A stretch of 64,000 nt of DNA from Lichenostomus cassidix (GCA_008360975.2 CM039183.1:37377850-37441849), one strand, 5' to 3'; shown: positions 38,801-50,693, numbered from the stretch's first letter. Notes: generated from the letters alone by a model not told the origin. A program made the numbers and translations.

Positions 38801-40724
38801 GCAAGTACCATCTACATTTGTGGGGAAAGACGTAGGGAAAGACAAGAATTTAGGATATAAATTTGGGATATAAAATTGTAAACAAGCAATTGAACAAAAT
38901 AAAATAAAAAGAATAAACTTTATCCAGTAATCCCATAGCCCTTCTTCAGTTTAAAATAATAAAGAGTGATGGGGAACTGAAGCAGCAAGTACAGTCAGAG
39001 GAACTGGTTAGAGAGAGTTAATCTTAACGGTGATAATTCATGAGGGTTGAGGGAAGGAGAGATGACACAGAGTGATATTCAGAGGTAATGTATTGGTTGG
39101 ATCACCTGCATTTTATCACCTTGGCCTCCAGGAGATATTAAGAGAGGATCTCTCTGATCTGGAAAGAAACTAGCCAAACCTAACGAAAGAACACTCTCTA
39201 CTTAGTTTCTTTATGCAACTGCTAACAGTGATGAAAGATGCAAAGAGAGGGTGACAGCCCCTGAATAAGTCTGTAATTACTTCCATTTAAAGATGTTACA
39301 GCTTCCAAGGCAAAGTGCAAACAGTTTTGAAATGAGTGACATTGCATACATCTGGCAGAACAAGAGAAACATTAGCCAGACAGAGATTAATCTCTGAAAA
39401 TGTCAATTTTAAGAGTAAAAAGGGTTAAGACTTTAATGCCTGATTTATTCAGATAACACCCATGAACATTAAAAGGGCATGAGTTATGCTCATAAATTCC
39501 CATGTGTCAAGAATGACAAGACTTTCTCAGAGTCTGCTGAATAGAGAAATCTGTCAGAAGCAGATGGGAAATCAAATTTTGCTGAGAAACAGAAGATTCT
39601 GATCTCCTCAACAGAACCTACAAATTAGTGTATGAGCCACAGCAAAGTAAGAAAGACTATGGACAAAACTTTAGGAGAAAACAGAAAAAATATCAGCATG
39701 TGTGCATCCGAGCTGCTGGTTCGTGTCCCTCATCATCTGTGCTCTGTGGCTTTGTATGCACTTCAGTTTATGAAACTTGTTGCCTGTCACTAAAATAAAT
39801 TTCTTCTGCAAGCCAGGGTTATGCTGGGATGTGGGATGGCACAGTGCAGAGGGTTACATAGAATAGATCATGATGAACCTTGAAGGTTAAAAATAAAAGA
39901 AAACACAGGAACAAAAAGTATTGAACCAGTGTAATTTGTGCACTCACTTGTGAACACCCTGCACTCAGCATGACTGCTGTTGTGTTCAGAGACCACCTCC
40001 ACATCTGAAAGAAAGAAAGAATCCCCAGGGAAAGGCAATTAGACCACTCTGTCAAAGGTAAGGTAACTAACACCTCTGCACAAGCTCTGTGTGCACCCCA
40101 CTCACGTGAAACTTACCCAGCCCAGGATACCATCCCCTCTTGAGTATTACAGAATCTGAGGGCTCTGTGCTATAACCACTACTAGGTACTCTCAGGCCAC
40201 TTTAAAACACTTTGCTCTGGACTGCGCTAAACAAATCAGTGTTCAAGTTCTCCTAGGACTTTTTGTCTGGAATGGAACAATAAGGAAGCAAAGCGTTGGA
40301 AGGTTACAACTGAGTAATCACCTAGCTACAAAATACTGCGTGTATGAAAAATACAGCAACTGACATTTCTTAACATCTCCTTTTATGGATCCTGCTTTTC
40401 ACTGCTCACTGGTTTGCTAAATTTTACCTGTATTAGCTTAAAAATGAGCTATTAAAAGGAAACATCAACCCCAAAATAATCTGCTCAGAGAGACTGCTTT
40501 ACTTCTGCTGAAACCACTTTTGCATTAAAAGTCAGTTCAATTTGGGTACCCTGTGTCAGGTGCTGAGCCTTTGTCTTGTGGGAAGTCAATCAAAGTTTAG
40601 CTGTACATGGATTTTAGAAGTTACAATTGATGTGGCAGAAGCTTACTAATTAGAAATAACAGTCTTCCTCACAGAATAAAAAAAGTCACATAAATTTATT
40701 ACTCCTTCCATGGGATGCTCTGTG
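35838..40724. other. Unique DNA without a recognisable gene
   Basis: No repeat family is recognised. A short (GAT)n-like run lies at 38506-38525. Two overlapping minus frames at 36375-36749 (124 codons) and 36421-36630 (69 codons, Leu/Val-rich) fall in a G+C-richer patch without splice context or a recognisable domain. The segment 37380-38160 is AT-rich and bland. Confidence 0.55.
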
Positions 40725-41459
40725 CTAGGTCAAGCATAATTTTCCTGCAATTGCAAGCACCTGAAACAAGAGCATTTCTGTTTCTACCACTGTTGGAGCC
40801 CAGGAGTTTCCCAAGAACTGGATAGGAGAACATCCAATGTTACAAATAAATGTGGGGAGGAGATGTGGACTGGAGGAGTTGTGACTTGGGCTATGCCAAA
40901 GAGATCTGGGGACTGGCTGAATAAACCTGAAAGATTTAGAGGAAAGGACATAGATGTTGTGCATTTCAGGCCAAGATTGTCTTGGGAAGCAACTGAGGCC
41001 ACCTAAACAAGATAAATGGGAAATGGAAGTCAGAGCTGCAGGAGGAATGTACTGAGTGAGACTCCATTGCACAAGACCAGGCTTGAGTGAGCCAAGCATT
41101 AGGTACTGAGAAGCAGCTAGATGAAGAGCAGGGTCTACAGGAAGAAAAAGCAAATTCTGCAGGTCATGACAAAGAAAATCTGGAAAAAAGGGAGAGGATA
41201 AGCTCAGGAATGGTTGTAGACCCAAGAAGAGGACTAGGAAAGTTTTCTGACCAAAAGGATGGATACAGGTAGAGTTACAGTATCTGCCAGGAAAGGAAGC
41301 AGCACTGGAAGGCAAGGCAGATGAAACTGGATATAGAGGAATCAAGCAGGTTGAAGGAGGATCTTTGTCCATTAAAGCACACTTCAAAGCATGGAAAGGA
41401 AACAGTGAGTCCAAGCCCCCTCTCTCTCTGAAACCAGCCACTGACCTTGCATGGCTCAC
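40725..41459 (-). other. Longest open frame in the window (244 codons), probably non-coding
   Basis: The frame runs on the minus strand from ATG at 41459 to 40725. The plus strand here is strongly purine-rich (GGAGGAG, GAAGAAAAAG, GGAAAGG), which depletes TTA, CTA and TCA on that strand and so removes stops on the minus strand. The predicted product is Ser/Pro/Leu-rich with scattered His, as expected for translation of a pyrimidine strand, and has no domain, signal peptide or repeat I recognise. Two further minus frames (40784-41002, 41275-41475) and one plus frame (41087-41272) overlap it. A decayed exon or old transposon cannot be excluded. Confidence 0.25.
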
Positions 41460-41871
41460 CCAAGAAATGTGTCAATCAGGAGAGGTCTTGGTCAGTGTCA
41501 CCTCTAGTGATGAATTGGGTCAACAGTGAGTAGAGAAGGTTTTTTCACAAATATTTTGTCATAATTCCTAGAAGCTACACACCACACAGTTAGTAAAATG
41601 ATAAAATTTAAATGAAAATGCTCAAAATTAAAGGAAATCCCCAAATCAAATTTACTTTTTCTGAACTCAGTCATAAGCAAACCGTGCCCAAATACATATC
41701 CCTACCCCCATTTGCAGGGATGGCTCTAATTTGCACTTTTTAGAATAGCAAAAGAAGTAAAGTGTTCTCCAGAATATCCATTTAACTCTATCTTCTTTAG
41801 GAATATAAGAGGCACCATGAAGACCTTAACAACAACATGCTTCAACTTTTGCTCTGCCATAAATTGTTCCA
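41460..41871. other. Unique DNA without a recognisable gene
   Basis: Nothing recognisable is present between the long frame and the CR1 tail. Confidence 0.6.
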
Positions 41872-41914
41872 GCAGTTAGACAACATGATCACTGCAGGTC
41901 CCTTCCAACTTAAG
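41872..41914 (+). mobile_element. CR1 LINE extreme 3' end, plus strand
   Basis: A short fragment has the CR1 terminal signature in sense orientation: GTTAGACAACATGATC, then GCAGGTCCCTTCCAAC. It runs directly into the pentanucleotide array that replaces the usual CR1 tail. Only the last 45 bp or so of the element remain recognisable. Confidence 0.85.
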
Positions 41915-41970
41915 TATTCTATTCTATTCTATTCTATTCTAGTCTAGTCTAGTCTAGTCTAGTCCAGTCT
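41915..41970 (+). repeat. Pentanucleotide microsatellite (ATTCT)n(AGTCT)n in a CR1 tail
   Basis: Five ATTCT-type units (41915-41940) switch to six AGTCT-type units (41941-41970, one reading AGTCC). The array is an expansion of the CR1 3' terminal repeat. The sharp switch suggests one T-to-G change that spread by slippage. Confidence 0.92.
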
Positions 41971-44900
41971 ATTTACCTTTTGCAAGGCCAACTTAACTGG
42001 AAAAGAAAAAGCACAAAACTTTAGACACACTAGACCTTTTATCACAGCTACAGCAACACTATGACTACTATGAAAACCCAGAATCATAAAGCAAAATTGT
42101 TGGTTCAGACTATGAAAAGTTCAAGGCAAAGAAAGATAATGCAGACAGTATCCAATAACATGCTTGGCCAGACCAAACCCTTTACTGCCTATTTTCATCT
42201 ACTGGTATGAAAGTCTCTGGGTTGTTTTCCTTAAAAAAGTGAGGTATTTGCCATTACAAGACTTTCAGAACTTCTCAGGTTCTTATGTTCATCTATTTTT
42301 TTCTTCCCACATCATTTCTTTGGTAATACATCATACATCCTCTCCACCCTTTGGAGCTTCTGGTGTGATATTATTGAATAGATGCAGTGCATCGATTCTG
42401 GACTGCCGGAAATTACTGGCTGGCACAGTGGGTAACAGGAAAAGTATTAACTGTTGCAGATACAGTAGTTTCTTCTGTTCAGAGGATGGCTTCCTTCAGT
42501 TAAAACTAAATATTCTAAGCATTTCTTCTTTATGTTTTCCCAATTTCTGGGACTTTTGAAGTGGATCTCTGTAATTTGTCTTCTTTATGCAACATTAGTA
42601 GATAACGACTATAGAGGTTTTGCTGCTCTGTATTTATATGCCTGATCCTTAGCTCAAAGCTTTGATTTTCACAACCTTCAGACAGATTCAGAATTGATTA
42701 GTGCTATGTAACATCTTCCAAATTCCACCTACATAGAAGAAATGTCAGACGAGCCGTGCAGCATTACGATGAATAAAGTGCAGTAATCCAGGCTGCAGGA
42801 GGAAGAATTTGCAGTATAACAATCAGCACACATTGTTGTAAAGCCCTGTGTTTGCTGGTTTATAAACAGTGCAGATGGCAGCACAAGTTCTAACTCTGGC
42901 AAAACGTTAGAGATTAGATTTTTTTTTTCCCATAAACAAAAAGCTTGCCTCCTCACAGACACAGAGCTAGTAGAGGCTCTGGGAGAGTGTACAAATCAAG
43001 TCTTACAGGCAATGAGAAATAAGGAGCTTTAAGATGTAAATTAGTGCTGTTCTCAGTAGACTCCTCCTCCCGCCAAATTTTGTCTCAAATATTTGGGATG
43101 TTTCCCAAGGGAATGTCATCATTCTGAAGAGAGTATGTAATCTGAACGTACCAATAATGTACATAGGCCATCCAATCTTAAGGACATTTGAAATAAGACA
43201 TTGGGACTGTCAGTCACAAATATCCCACTTAAAAAAAAAAAACAGTTGCAATAAATTAAAGTTCCATTATCTGTATAATAAAGCCTCTTTATTAAGTGCA
43301 TCTCACTAGTGGCTGAAATATTTTATAGTGAGTACAAACACTATCATGGGAAGCTTTTTTATTGATTATTTTTTCTTTTAAGTTGCTTGCATGTGATTAA
43401 GGATCTAAACTCTAGAAAATGTTCTGACCTTTTTGGAGCTTAACTGAGAAGCAACTTGAGGAAAAGCAAAAATTACTCAGATTTAAATTCAATGATGATG
43501 AGACAATGCATATCATGGAAAGGACAAAGCACCAAGGGGATGGTGCGAAGAAAAATTGTGGTTAATAACAGGAGAATCTGAGCTAAAATGAAGGAAAATA
43601 TAACAAAAATTATAAAGAATATAAGAAATACCATCATAATGACTTCATAGTAAGATGTAGCTAAACAGGTTGAAATGGCTTTTCTGGTACATAAGAAAAG
43701 GAACAATAGCCTGTTATAAAGGGAGTTATAATGCCTCATTTCATCGTTTCTCAAAACTGATAAGGCACATGCAGAACAAAATTGCAGGTATTTAAGTAAG
43801 ACAGTGATGCTGTATATTGGGAATTGGAAGCAAAGGTTTCTAAGCTGATGTAAGGCACAGACTGTTAGACTAGATGAGAGGGTAAAAATTATTTTAAATT
43901 ATTCCTTCTGCATTCTCCCTCTTGTTTTTTACTATCTTTTCCCCTCACACCATCCTCCCCACTTCCCAGAACTATCAAGCATCTCTTGGCAAGTATAAAG
44001 GCCCTAAACTACTGATGTGTACCTTACATCACTTTATACATCTTAATTTGACAATTAGATGAGGGAATGTGAGGAAGAAACACAAAAAGCCCTGCAGAGT
44101 GTAGTTTCACGACAGAGCTAAATTATCCTCGTGGCATTGTCTGCCAGTTTAGCTACCAGAATTGTCACACCACTTAGTCATATGTCATACCCACATTTGG
44201 GCCAGAGACACTGCAAGTTAGGAGGATGGAGGAGGGGCAAAACCCTTTGCACCAACAGTTAGAGTATTAATGTAGCTATAATATAAAATGCAGTGGTTTG
44301 CAGTGGAATGTGTTGGGGCAGGGGGTGAGAGAGGGGTAGCGATAGAGTTCTTAAGTTTGAATTCCTCCTCGTGAGCAGCTCTCTGTTCTGTCACTTCTCA
44401 TGGATGTATCAGCATTACTGCTAGCATGAGTGGGGGAACCAGGAAGGGTTGTAGGGAGAAAAGGAAAGAAAATTCTTTGATCTGGACACTTCAGCTGCTG
44501 TAGAACTGTCTCAAATGCAGGACATTCCAAAGTCAGACACAGAGTGGGGAGTCTTTTCATTTAGCAGATTCTTGCATGATACTGTTCAGAAAAGCAGATA
44601 GATATATGACATGTACACCAGGGCCATCACATGTGATCAGGTTATTACTCCATTTGGCCTTTGGATGTCACAGAGTTAGCAGAGGATTAGCAGAGTTTTC
44701 AAAGACAAATAGCCCATAATAGACTGACTACTCTTTGGAAGTAGTATGTGGATATATATGAATATGCATAGGAAAATTCCCATTCACTCAGTGAGCACAT
44801 CCCTTATTCAATGAAGCTTCAAATTTGAGTCATTGTCTTAGCTTGCATAACAGCAAAAATTATTTATGATGCTAACAGTATTAAATGCATCTACTCAATT

Positions 44901-47204
44901 TGTCTAGTTGACCTCCTAAAGCTCTGATTTTCATGACATAATGACTATGCAGTAGTCATAAAAATATATTCTTTTTTTATCTCTAATACTACCCTTTGAT
45001 TTTATTGTCTGTCTGTGTTTTCCCCAGGTCCCTTAGGAGGTGAAAATGAGGGGTTGATCTGTTTTCATTATGTTCATTACACTGCAAGAAAATGGGAGAA
45101 AAAATATAAAAACATAGATATCATCATGTAAAACAAAAACATAGAAGAACACTTTATATCACACTACATTTAGGCAGTTTCTCCATGTTTCAATCAATTT
45201 TAACACTAGGGCAGTTTTGGTTTAAGTTCATTCTGAACTTCTTCAGGGCTTGCCTTGCCATAGCTTGAACACATAAACTTGGAAAGGTCTCCTTGGATCC
45301 ACCCAAACAATCCTACCTAGATCTTTCAAATCCCATTGAAAGAGCTCTCTGATGAAAACGTTTGCCTGATATGTCCATTTATAGATATCTTTCACTTATA
45401 TATTCCTTCCCACATCACATATCGTCACTTGATGTTATATCCATAATACATTTATGGGAGCAAAGTATCTTGCATGCATACGCTCTTATTTTCTTTGCTA
45501 AATCACCTGAGAATTGCAATTCTTCTGCCCAATAAACAACCTCATTGATCTATGTAAGTAAAAAGATTCTGAACAGATCAACTATTGGGGTACCAGACAT
45601 CATAAACAAAACAGAACAAGTCTTAGCTCTGCCAGATTAAACAGAACTCATCCCGGAAAAAATCATTTATTCATCACAGACACAGTGTATTTCAATTTTA
45701 CTCAACAGAATTAGCATCCTCCTCATTTTAGTTGGTACAGGAAAAATAAATTATTTGATGGAGCAGATCCAAGTGTATCTGTACCCACTGTTCTTTAATT
45801 TGAGGCAATTTTTTATACAATAAGAACTCCAGTCACACTTTATTCCAATTCTGCTGCATTAAGTAATGGATTTATTTCAGCTTGGTTTAAGCAAGAACAT
45901 TATGCTGTTATTGGCAAAGCCTTTCTTTCTCTTTGACATCTCAAAAGCAGAATTTTTATCAGCCTAGGATGCCTCCTGCAGATGAGTCAGGAGCATCTGC
46001 TTTTATCCATAATCTGAATTCCTCCTCTTTTTCCCTCTTGAGATTGAAAGCAAGAACAATAACAACCATCCTTTGAAGCCCTTCATTCAATAACTTAGAG
46101 CAATACCTGGGATTAGCAGCTTCCACAATATTTTTTGCTTTCCTATCACCTGGCTACAGAAACAGCTAGGTAAGAATGAATGTTATTTTCTCCATCACAG
46201 GTGAAATGCACAGTAGGAAGCCAGTTTCCAATGAGCTCAGAGCAGAAAAACTGCCAAAAGGGAACAAGTCAGACCTAGGTCATCTTCTGACTTAATTAAT
46301 GGAAGAGGATAGGAAGAACAGAGCCAAAGTACAGAGTTCTGCTGGAGCCAGACACCTCCAGAGCATGCTGAAACCTGTTGCAAACAGATTCGGGCTTTTA
46401 GGGTTTTTTGCCCTCTGTCTCTGAGTAGCTTCATTAGTGCAGCTACGACTCAGTGTGTTCTAAACCATCCCTTTTGCATGGGAAATTCTATAGCTCTGTA
46501 TTACTCTATGAAGTTCCCCTTATGGAAACAGACATTATGATATTTCAATGTTGGTCCTCTGTGCTCACTTTCTTCCTCCCAATCTTTCTGACCTCTGTGT
46601 GTTTATTTCATTATTTATCTGAAAAAATCAAATCAATTATAAAAAAAACCCCACATTTTAGAACTCAAAATTAGGATTATTTGTAAAACATTCTACTCTT
46701 CAAGTCTCTGTTTGTGGGTACATCACAAACCTCAGAAAACATGGAATTATAGGCCCATGCAAATGTAACTCTGACCCGTATAGCTCTCATTAGCTATTGG
46801 AAATCTTCAGTGAAATACCAACAGGAAAGAGCATTTGTTTTATTCATCTTTCTCTTTCTTATCATCCCACCTATTGCATATATGCATAAAGGAGAAAGAT
46901 ACGTAGCTTGAGGGACTCAAACTATTTCCTTTTCTTATTTATTTCTGTCAATTCTGAAAGCAGAAATGGACATGGAGGCTTCCCACCTATGGGACTACCA
47001 GCAGTGAGGGAGAATATGGGTTTCCCAGAACATGAGGAAAATTGTGATGTTAAATGGAAGTCCAGAGAAATTGCCTGTAGGTGAATCTGAGTATGTGGCT
47101 GAGCAGGTGCTGATAGATCCCATGATCTATATGTGAGTTTTGCCATAAAAGAGAAAAGAACTCAGACTCTGCTTAAAAAAGCTTTTTGCTGCCTTCCTTA
47201 ACAG
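41971..47204. other. Unique DNA without a recognisable gene
   Basis: No repeat family or RNA gene is seen. A12 lies at 43231-43242. The plus frame at 42164-42559 (131 codons) is Ser/Phe/Leu-rich and unassigned. A donor-like TAT|GTAAGTA lies near 45556 without a supporting frame. Confidence 0.55.
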
Positions 47205-47281
47205 TGAGCATCCTACGCCATCATCAAAAGCATCATATAAATAAACTCATGGTGCATGTGCAACCACATCACTTGCTCAGG
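47205..47281 (+). other. Candidate exon, 77 nt, with strong splice sites
   Basis: A good acceptor (pyrimidine tract then CCTTCCTTAACAG, AG at 47203-47204) and a strong donor (AGG|GTAAGT, GT at 47282-47283) bound 77 nt. One frame is open through it, with a His-rich product (ILRHHQKHHINK...), and stays open to 47530. Another frame is closed by TAA. The His-rich translation is not typical of a conserved domain, so a non-coding RNA exon is at least as likely as a coding one. No partner exon was identified. Confidence 0.2.
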
Positions 47282-47670
47282 GTAAGTAGCCACAAGTTTA
47301 ACTATCTCGTCCAAGAGTTTCAAAATTATGAGATATCTGACTTTGAATGTGATGAGAAACCAACCAACACAAATGGTAATCGGTCTGTGTGGGCTGTAAA
47401 TCCACCTTGGCTCTGGTTTGTCCCACACAGCTATTCAAGCAGTGCAACACCTCAGGTACCTGAGTCTAGATGCACAGTCATTCTGATTAATCACAATAGG
47501 GTTACCTTCAGGACTTTCACACTCCCATAAGCTGAATTGTGCCTGGCATCCAGTAACACACTAAAGACAGTCATGAAGGGAAGAAGTCTCTCTGGGAAAA
47601 CCTGACATTGTCATGGAGGATTTCTGAGTTGAGGGAGTAGATGCTGCAGTAGAAGTTGACAGGGATTGTT
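47282..47670. other. Unique DNA without a recognisable gene
   Basis: The open frame of the preceding candidate exon runs on to 47530, but nothing identifies it as coding. Confidence 0.5.
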
Positions 47671-47750
47671 TACTACTATTACTGTTATATTATTACTATT
47701 ATTACTATTATTATTATTATTATTATAATTTTTATTGTTATTATTATATT
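47671..47750 (+). repeat. Imperfect (ATT)n microsatellite
   Basis: About 80 bp of ATT/TTA triplets with occasional ACT and GTT interruptions; the purest part is at about 47699-47727. The Asn-rich minus frame at 47611-47802 is a translation of this array. Confidence 0.93.
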
Positions 47751-49624
47751 TTGGAACAAATAATTTTTGTATGGTGTGTGTAATAATAGATACTTTTGTC
47801 ACTTCACTTGTGACAGCACTCCTGGAGAAAAATAGGCTTTAGACTAAGACCTCCTGCAACTCAGAAGCATCATTTCAGAAAGACCAGAGTGTATCAGGAA
47901 CTTACGGCTCAGCCAGCTTCTTCACCTATTAAGCTAGGCTGAAAACTTCACAATGTAAATATCACATCTGTTTAAATTTTGGTGAGCATTTAGGTGTTGC
48001 AGAACTAGGTGAAACTGGGTGTCACTGCCAGAGTTCTTGTACCATGGATTCCAGAGATCAATTCCAAGCTCAACAGACATTTATCTAGTAGCATCAGTAA
48101 ACAATTTTGTTATGGGCCATTCTGTAGAAAAAGTGTGTACATGCAATATATGGAGGTTATGTTCTGCTATTTACAGGTGTAGGATTGTTACTTACATGCC
48201 AAGTCTCTCGTTTCAATGTCAGTCCAAGGCTCCAGCTGTGAAAATGGGGAGTTCTGCCACACTTGCCTTGCCTCTCACACACATGCTGTCATCCTGTGCA
48301 CACAAGAATGCTCAGCCTTATGATCGAGAGATCCAAAACTTGGTATCAGAACTGCATCTCTTATGGCAATTCAGATCACTCATCATTCAGGACAAGGAAG
48401 TATTCTTTCTGCAAACCATCTACACTGAAGCTGCTAGATGGAATCTATAATCCTGTGGACTAAGTAAATGAAATCTTACTGGATTTTTGTAGAAATTTGG
48501 AAGCATATGCTCACAATTAAAATTGATCAAAGTCTTATGGTAAAAATTATTTTCATCAGAAATATAATTCATGGAAATGTATCCACATCTCAGTTTTTAA
48601 AAGTTTCTGTGAAAACTCTATGTCATTGCCGTTGGAGATCTTGTTAGCTTCAAGCTAGCTTGTGTAATTCCCTTAGGAAAGAGACATCTCCCATATTTCC
48701 AACTCTGGGAGCTTCACCTTGCTGCCTGTCATTCAGTCAAGGTTCATAGGACTCCCAGTTCTGAAAACATAAGGGAGACATGAGGTTCCAGATTCTTTTC
48801 ATCCTATCACTGCCTTAGGACATTTTCTGCCAGAATGGATGTCTGTAAATGGCTTAATTTATATTTCGATTAAAATAAAACAATCAGCTGGGCTAATGGA
48901 GATGTGACTGGACCAGTGCATACAGAGACTCTGTAATTCATTCCAAAATTACTGAAATCCAGGACTTTCTGGATATCCTGGTGAAGACCAGAATAAGTAA
49001 AAGGCTAAATTAGAAACTATCCCTTACTAAAAATGGGAAATGAAAAGAAGTAAACGCATAAACAAACCCCAAATAAATTGGGTAAGACCACCGACTGACT
49101 CAACTGAACTTATACCTGGCCATAAAGAGACAAAAAGGCAAATCTTCCTATTTTACAGCAGAATAAGAAATTCAAATACATATTCTAAAATGAAAGACAG
49201 CTTTAGGGAAAGCTGACCAGCCCTGGTCAAGAGATGGATGATAAACTGCTACACCTGTAGTTGGAGAGATGAATACATCATTCCTGTCTGGACACAGACT
49301 GGTCTATTTTTTGCTCAGATATAACTAATTATCCTTAAAAGAAACTTGAAATCCACTACAACTGCTCTGCATAGCTGCGTTCAATATTTTGGCAGAGTCA
49401 ATCACAAACTACAATCACCATAAGAACTTAAATTCATTGTACACACATTGGGACAAACCAAACTTCAGTCAACCTTAAATTCACATAAATCCACTTCTGT
49501 TCTTCCTAGCAGAGATTCTACCTACATTATTTACTTGATAATTATTAATCTAGCTGCTAGAGGCAGTTTGTTTATTTTCCCCGTCTTCCTAAGCGTATCC
49601 TATTTTTGGCCTAGATACAGCAGC
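47751..49624. other. Unique DNA without a recognisable gene
   Basis: The plus frame at 48019-48450 (143 codons) has a mixed composition and a moderately protein-like C-terminal half. It has no domain, no splice context and no recognised homologue. Nothing else stands out. Confidence 0.5.
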
Positions 49625-49670
49625 CATCACTCTCCAGAAAGATTTAACATCACTCTCCAGAAAGACTGAA
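49625..49670 (+). repeat. 23-bp tandem duplication
   Basis: Two adjacent 23-bp units share the first 18 bases (CATCACTCTCCAGAAAGA at 49625-49642 and 49648-49665). They differ in the last five (TTTAA versus CTGAA). This is a recent local duplication. Confidence 0.92.
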
Positions 49671-49719
49671 CATTTAACATTTCCAACATCCTTTTCTGGA
49701 AAAGGTAGAATCTGTTTGG

Positions 49720-49758
49720 TTTTTTTCTTTTTTTTGTTTCTTTTTTTTTTTTTTTTTT
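49720..49758. repeat. T-rich run ending in T18
   Basis: A 39-bp T-rich tract contains single C and G interruptions and ends in an uninterrupted T18 (49741-49758). It directly abuts the left copy of a direct repeat pair; read on the minus strand it would be an A-rich tail. Confidence 0.9.
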
Positions 49759-49843
49759 GTCTTGTACATAACAGCCGATCACACAGTTAATTGGAGAAGC
49801 AATTAATTTCTGGTAGTGCTATCCTCAAGCCTGTATAACTTAA
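49755..49843. repeat. Direct repeat, copy 1 (hairpin-containing)
   Basis: This copy matches 50605-50693 at exactly 850 bp spacing. Over 49761-49840 versus 50611-50690 I count 8 differences in 80 bases. A 27-bp core is identical (49767-49793: ACAGCCGATC, ACACAGTTAA, TTGG...). Both copies contain the same stem-loop, here 49785-49793 pairing with 49800-49808 (AGTTAATTG / CAATTAATT, one G-T wobble) around a 6-nt loop. Identity fades after about 49843. No repeat family is recognised. Confidence 0.85.
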
Positions 49844-49995
49844 AAAAGTACTTCAAGTATGTAATTTAAAAATATTTTAAATCCCATAAGTGGAAAATAT
49901 TAGAAATATGAAAGATACTCTTCCATAATGAAAAATGATATTTTATGGCATATTGAGAATATCTCCCATGCAAATGTTCCAGAAGCTCAAAAATA
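49844..49995. other. AT-rich spacer
   Basis: No feature is recognised between the first direct repeat copy and the candidate minus-strand exon. Confidence 0.6.
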
Positions 49996-50126
49996 TTAGC
50001 TGAGAGAATATAAGATCCCTTTATGGTCAGCAAATTCCACCGTGTCATTGTATACACTGGTCAGCCGTGGCACAGAGCCCCTGCATGAATCATCCTGCTT
50101 GAAGTTACTCAGGAGGTAAATGGGAG
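49996..50126 (-). other. Candidate terminal exon, minus strand
   Basis: On the minus strand a pyrimidine-rich acceptor (GTGTCCTTCCTTCCAG; AG at 50127-50128) precedes a frame of about 43 codons that ends at a TAA at 49996-49998. The product (starting PIYLLSNFKQDD and including SVYNDTVEFADHKG) is compositionally protein-like. No polyadenylation hexamer is obvious close by and I do not recognise the family. The open frame also extends upstream of the acceptor to an ATG at 50190. It lies between the two hairpin repeats. Confidence 0.18.
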
Positions 50127-50604
50127 CTGGAAGGAAGGACACAAACACCAATCTTGGCTCTGTTTGGTGTTCTGGCCACCTCCAGCACACCTGTCCTGAG
50201 GAGCAGGAGGAAGGTTAAAGGCTTCAGCTGTCACAGCATCCACTGATTTTCTTTGGCAAAGGCATCAATTGTACCAATATCTTGGGTTCCAGTGTCCTTA
50301 GGCAAAACTGAGGTTATTATTCACCAGATATGAATTAGGACACTCCCTGCTTCTGCAGTGATAGCAGGGAGGTCAGCCATTATAAATGGCAGTGTGATAA
50401 TCATAAAAGACCGCTCAAAAAGCAATTAAATATTCTGTATAAAATGTCATGTATATTCATAACAATGAATTTTGGCAAGAAAAACTCCATGTGTACATCT
50501 ACAAAAGCTTCAAGTATTCTTTTGCAAAGAGGGTAGCTCTTGCTACCTGTTCCCAAAAAGGGTCAGGAAACAATGGAAAAGATTTTAAATTTTAACCTTT
50601 CAAT
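50127..50604. other. Unique DNA between the direct repeats
   Basis: Nothing is recognised apart from the upstream part of the open frame described at 49996-50126. Confidence 0.6.
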
Positions 50605-50693
50605 TTTTGTCTTATGCATAACAGCCGATCACACAGTTAATTGGAGATGCAATTAATTTCTGCTGGTGCTAACCTCAAGACTGTATAGCTTCT
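50605..50693. repeat. Direct repeat, copy 2 (hairpin-containing)
   Basis: Partner of 49755-49843. The stem at 50635-50643 with 50650-50658 is base-for-base the same as in copy 1, and one of the few differences falls in the loop (GAGATG versus GAGAAG). Unlike copy 1 it is not joined to a long T run (only CAATTTTTG precedes it). Downstream, TAGCTT near 50686 can pair with AAGCTA near 50728, so a second hairpin is possible in this copy only. Confidence 0.85.

Noticed and set aside
47611..47802. Asn-rich minus-strand frame
   Set aside because: Translation of the ATT microsatellite.
48019..48450. 143-codon plus-strand open frame
   Set aside because: No identifiable family, no bounding splice sites, no promoter or polyadenylation evidence.
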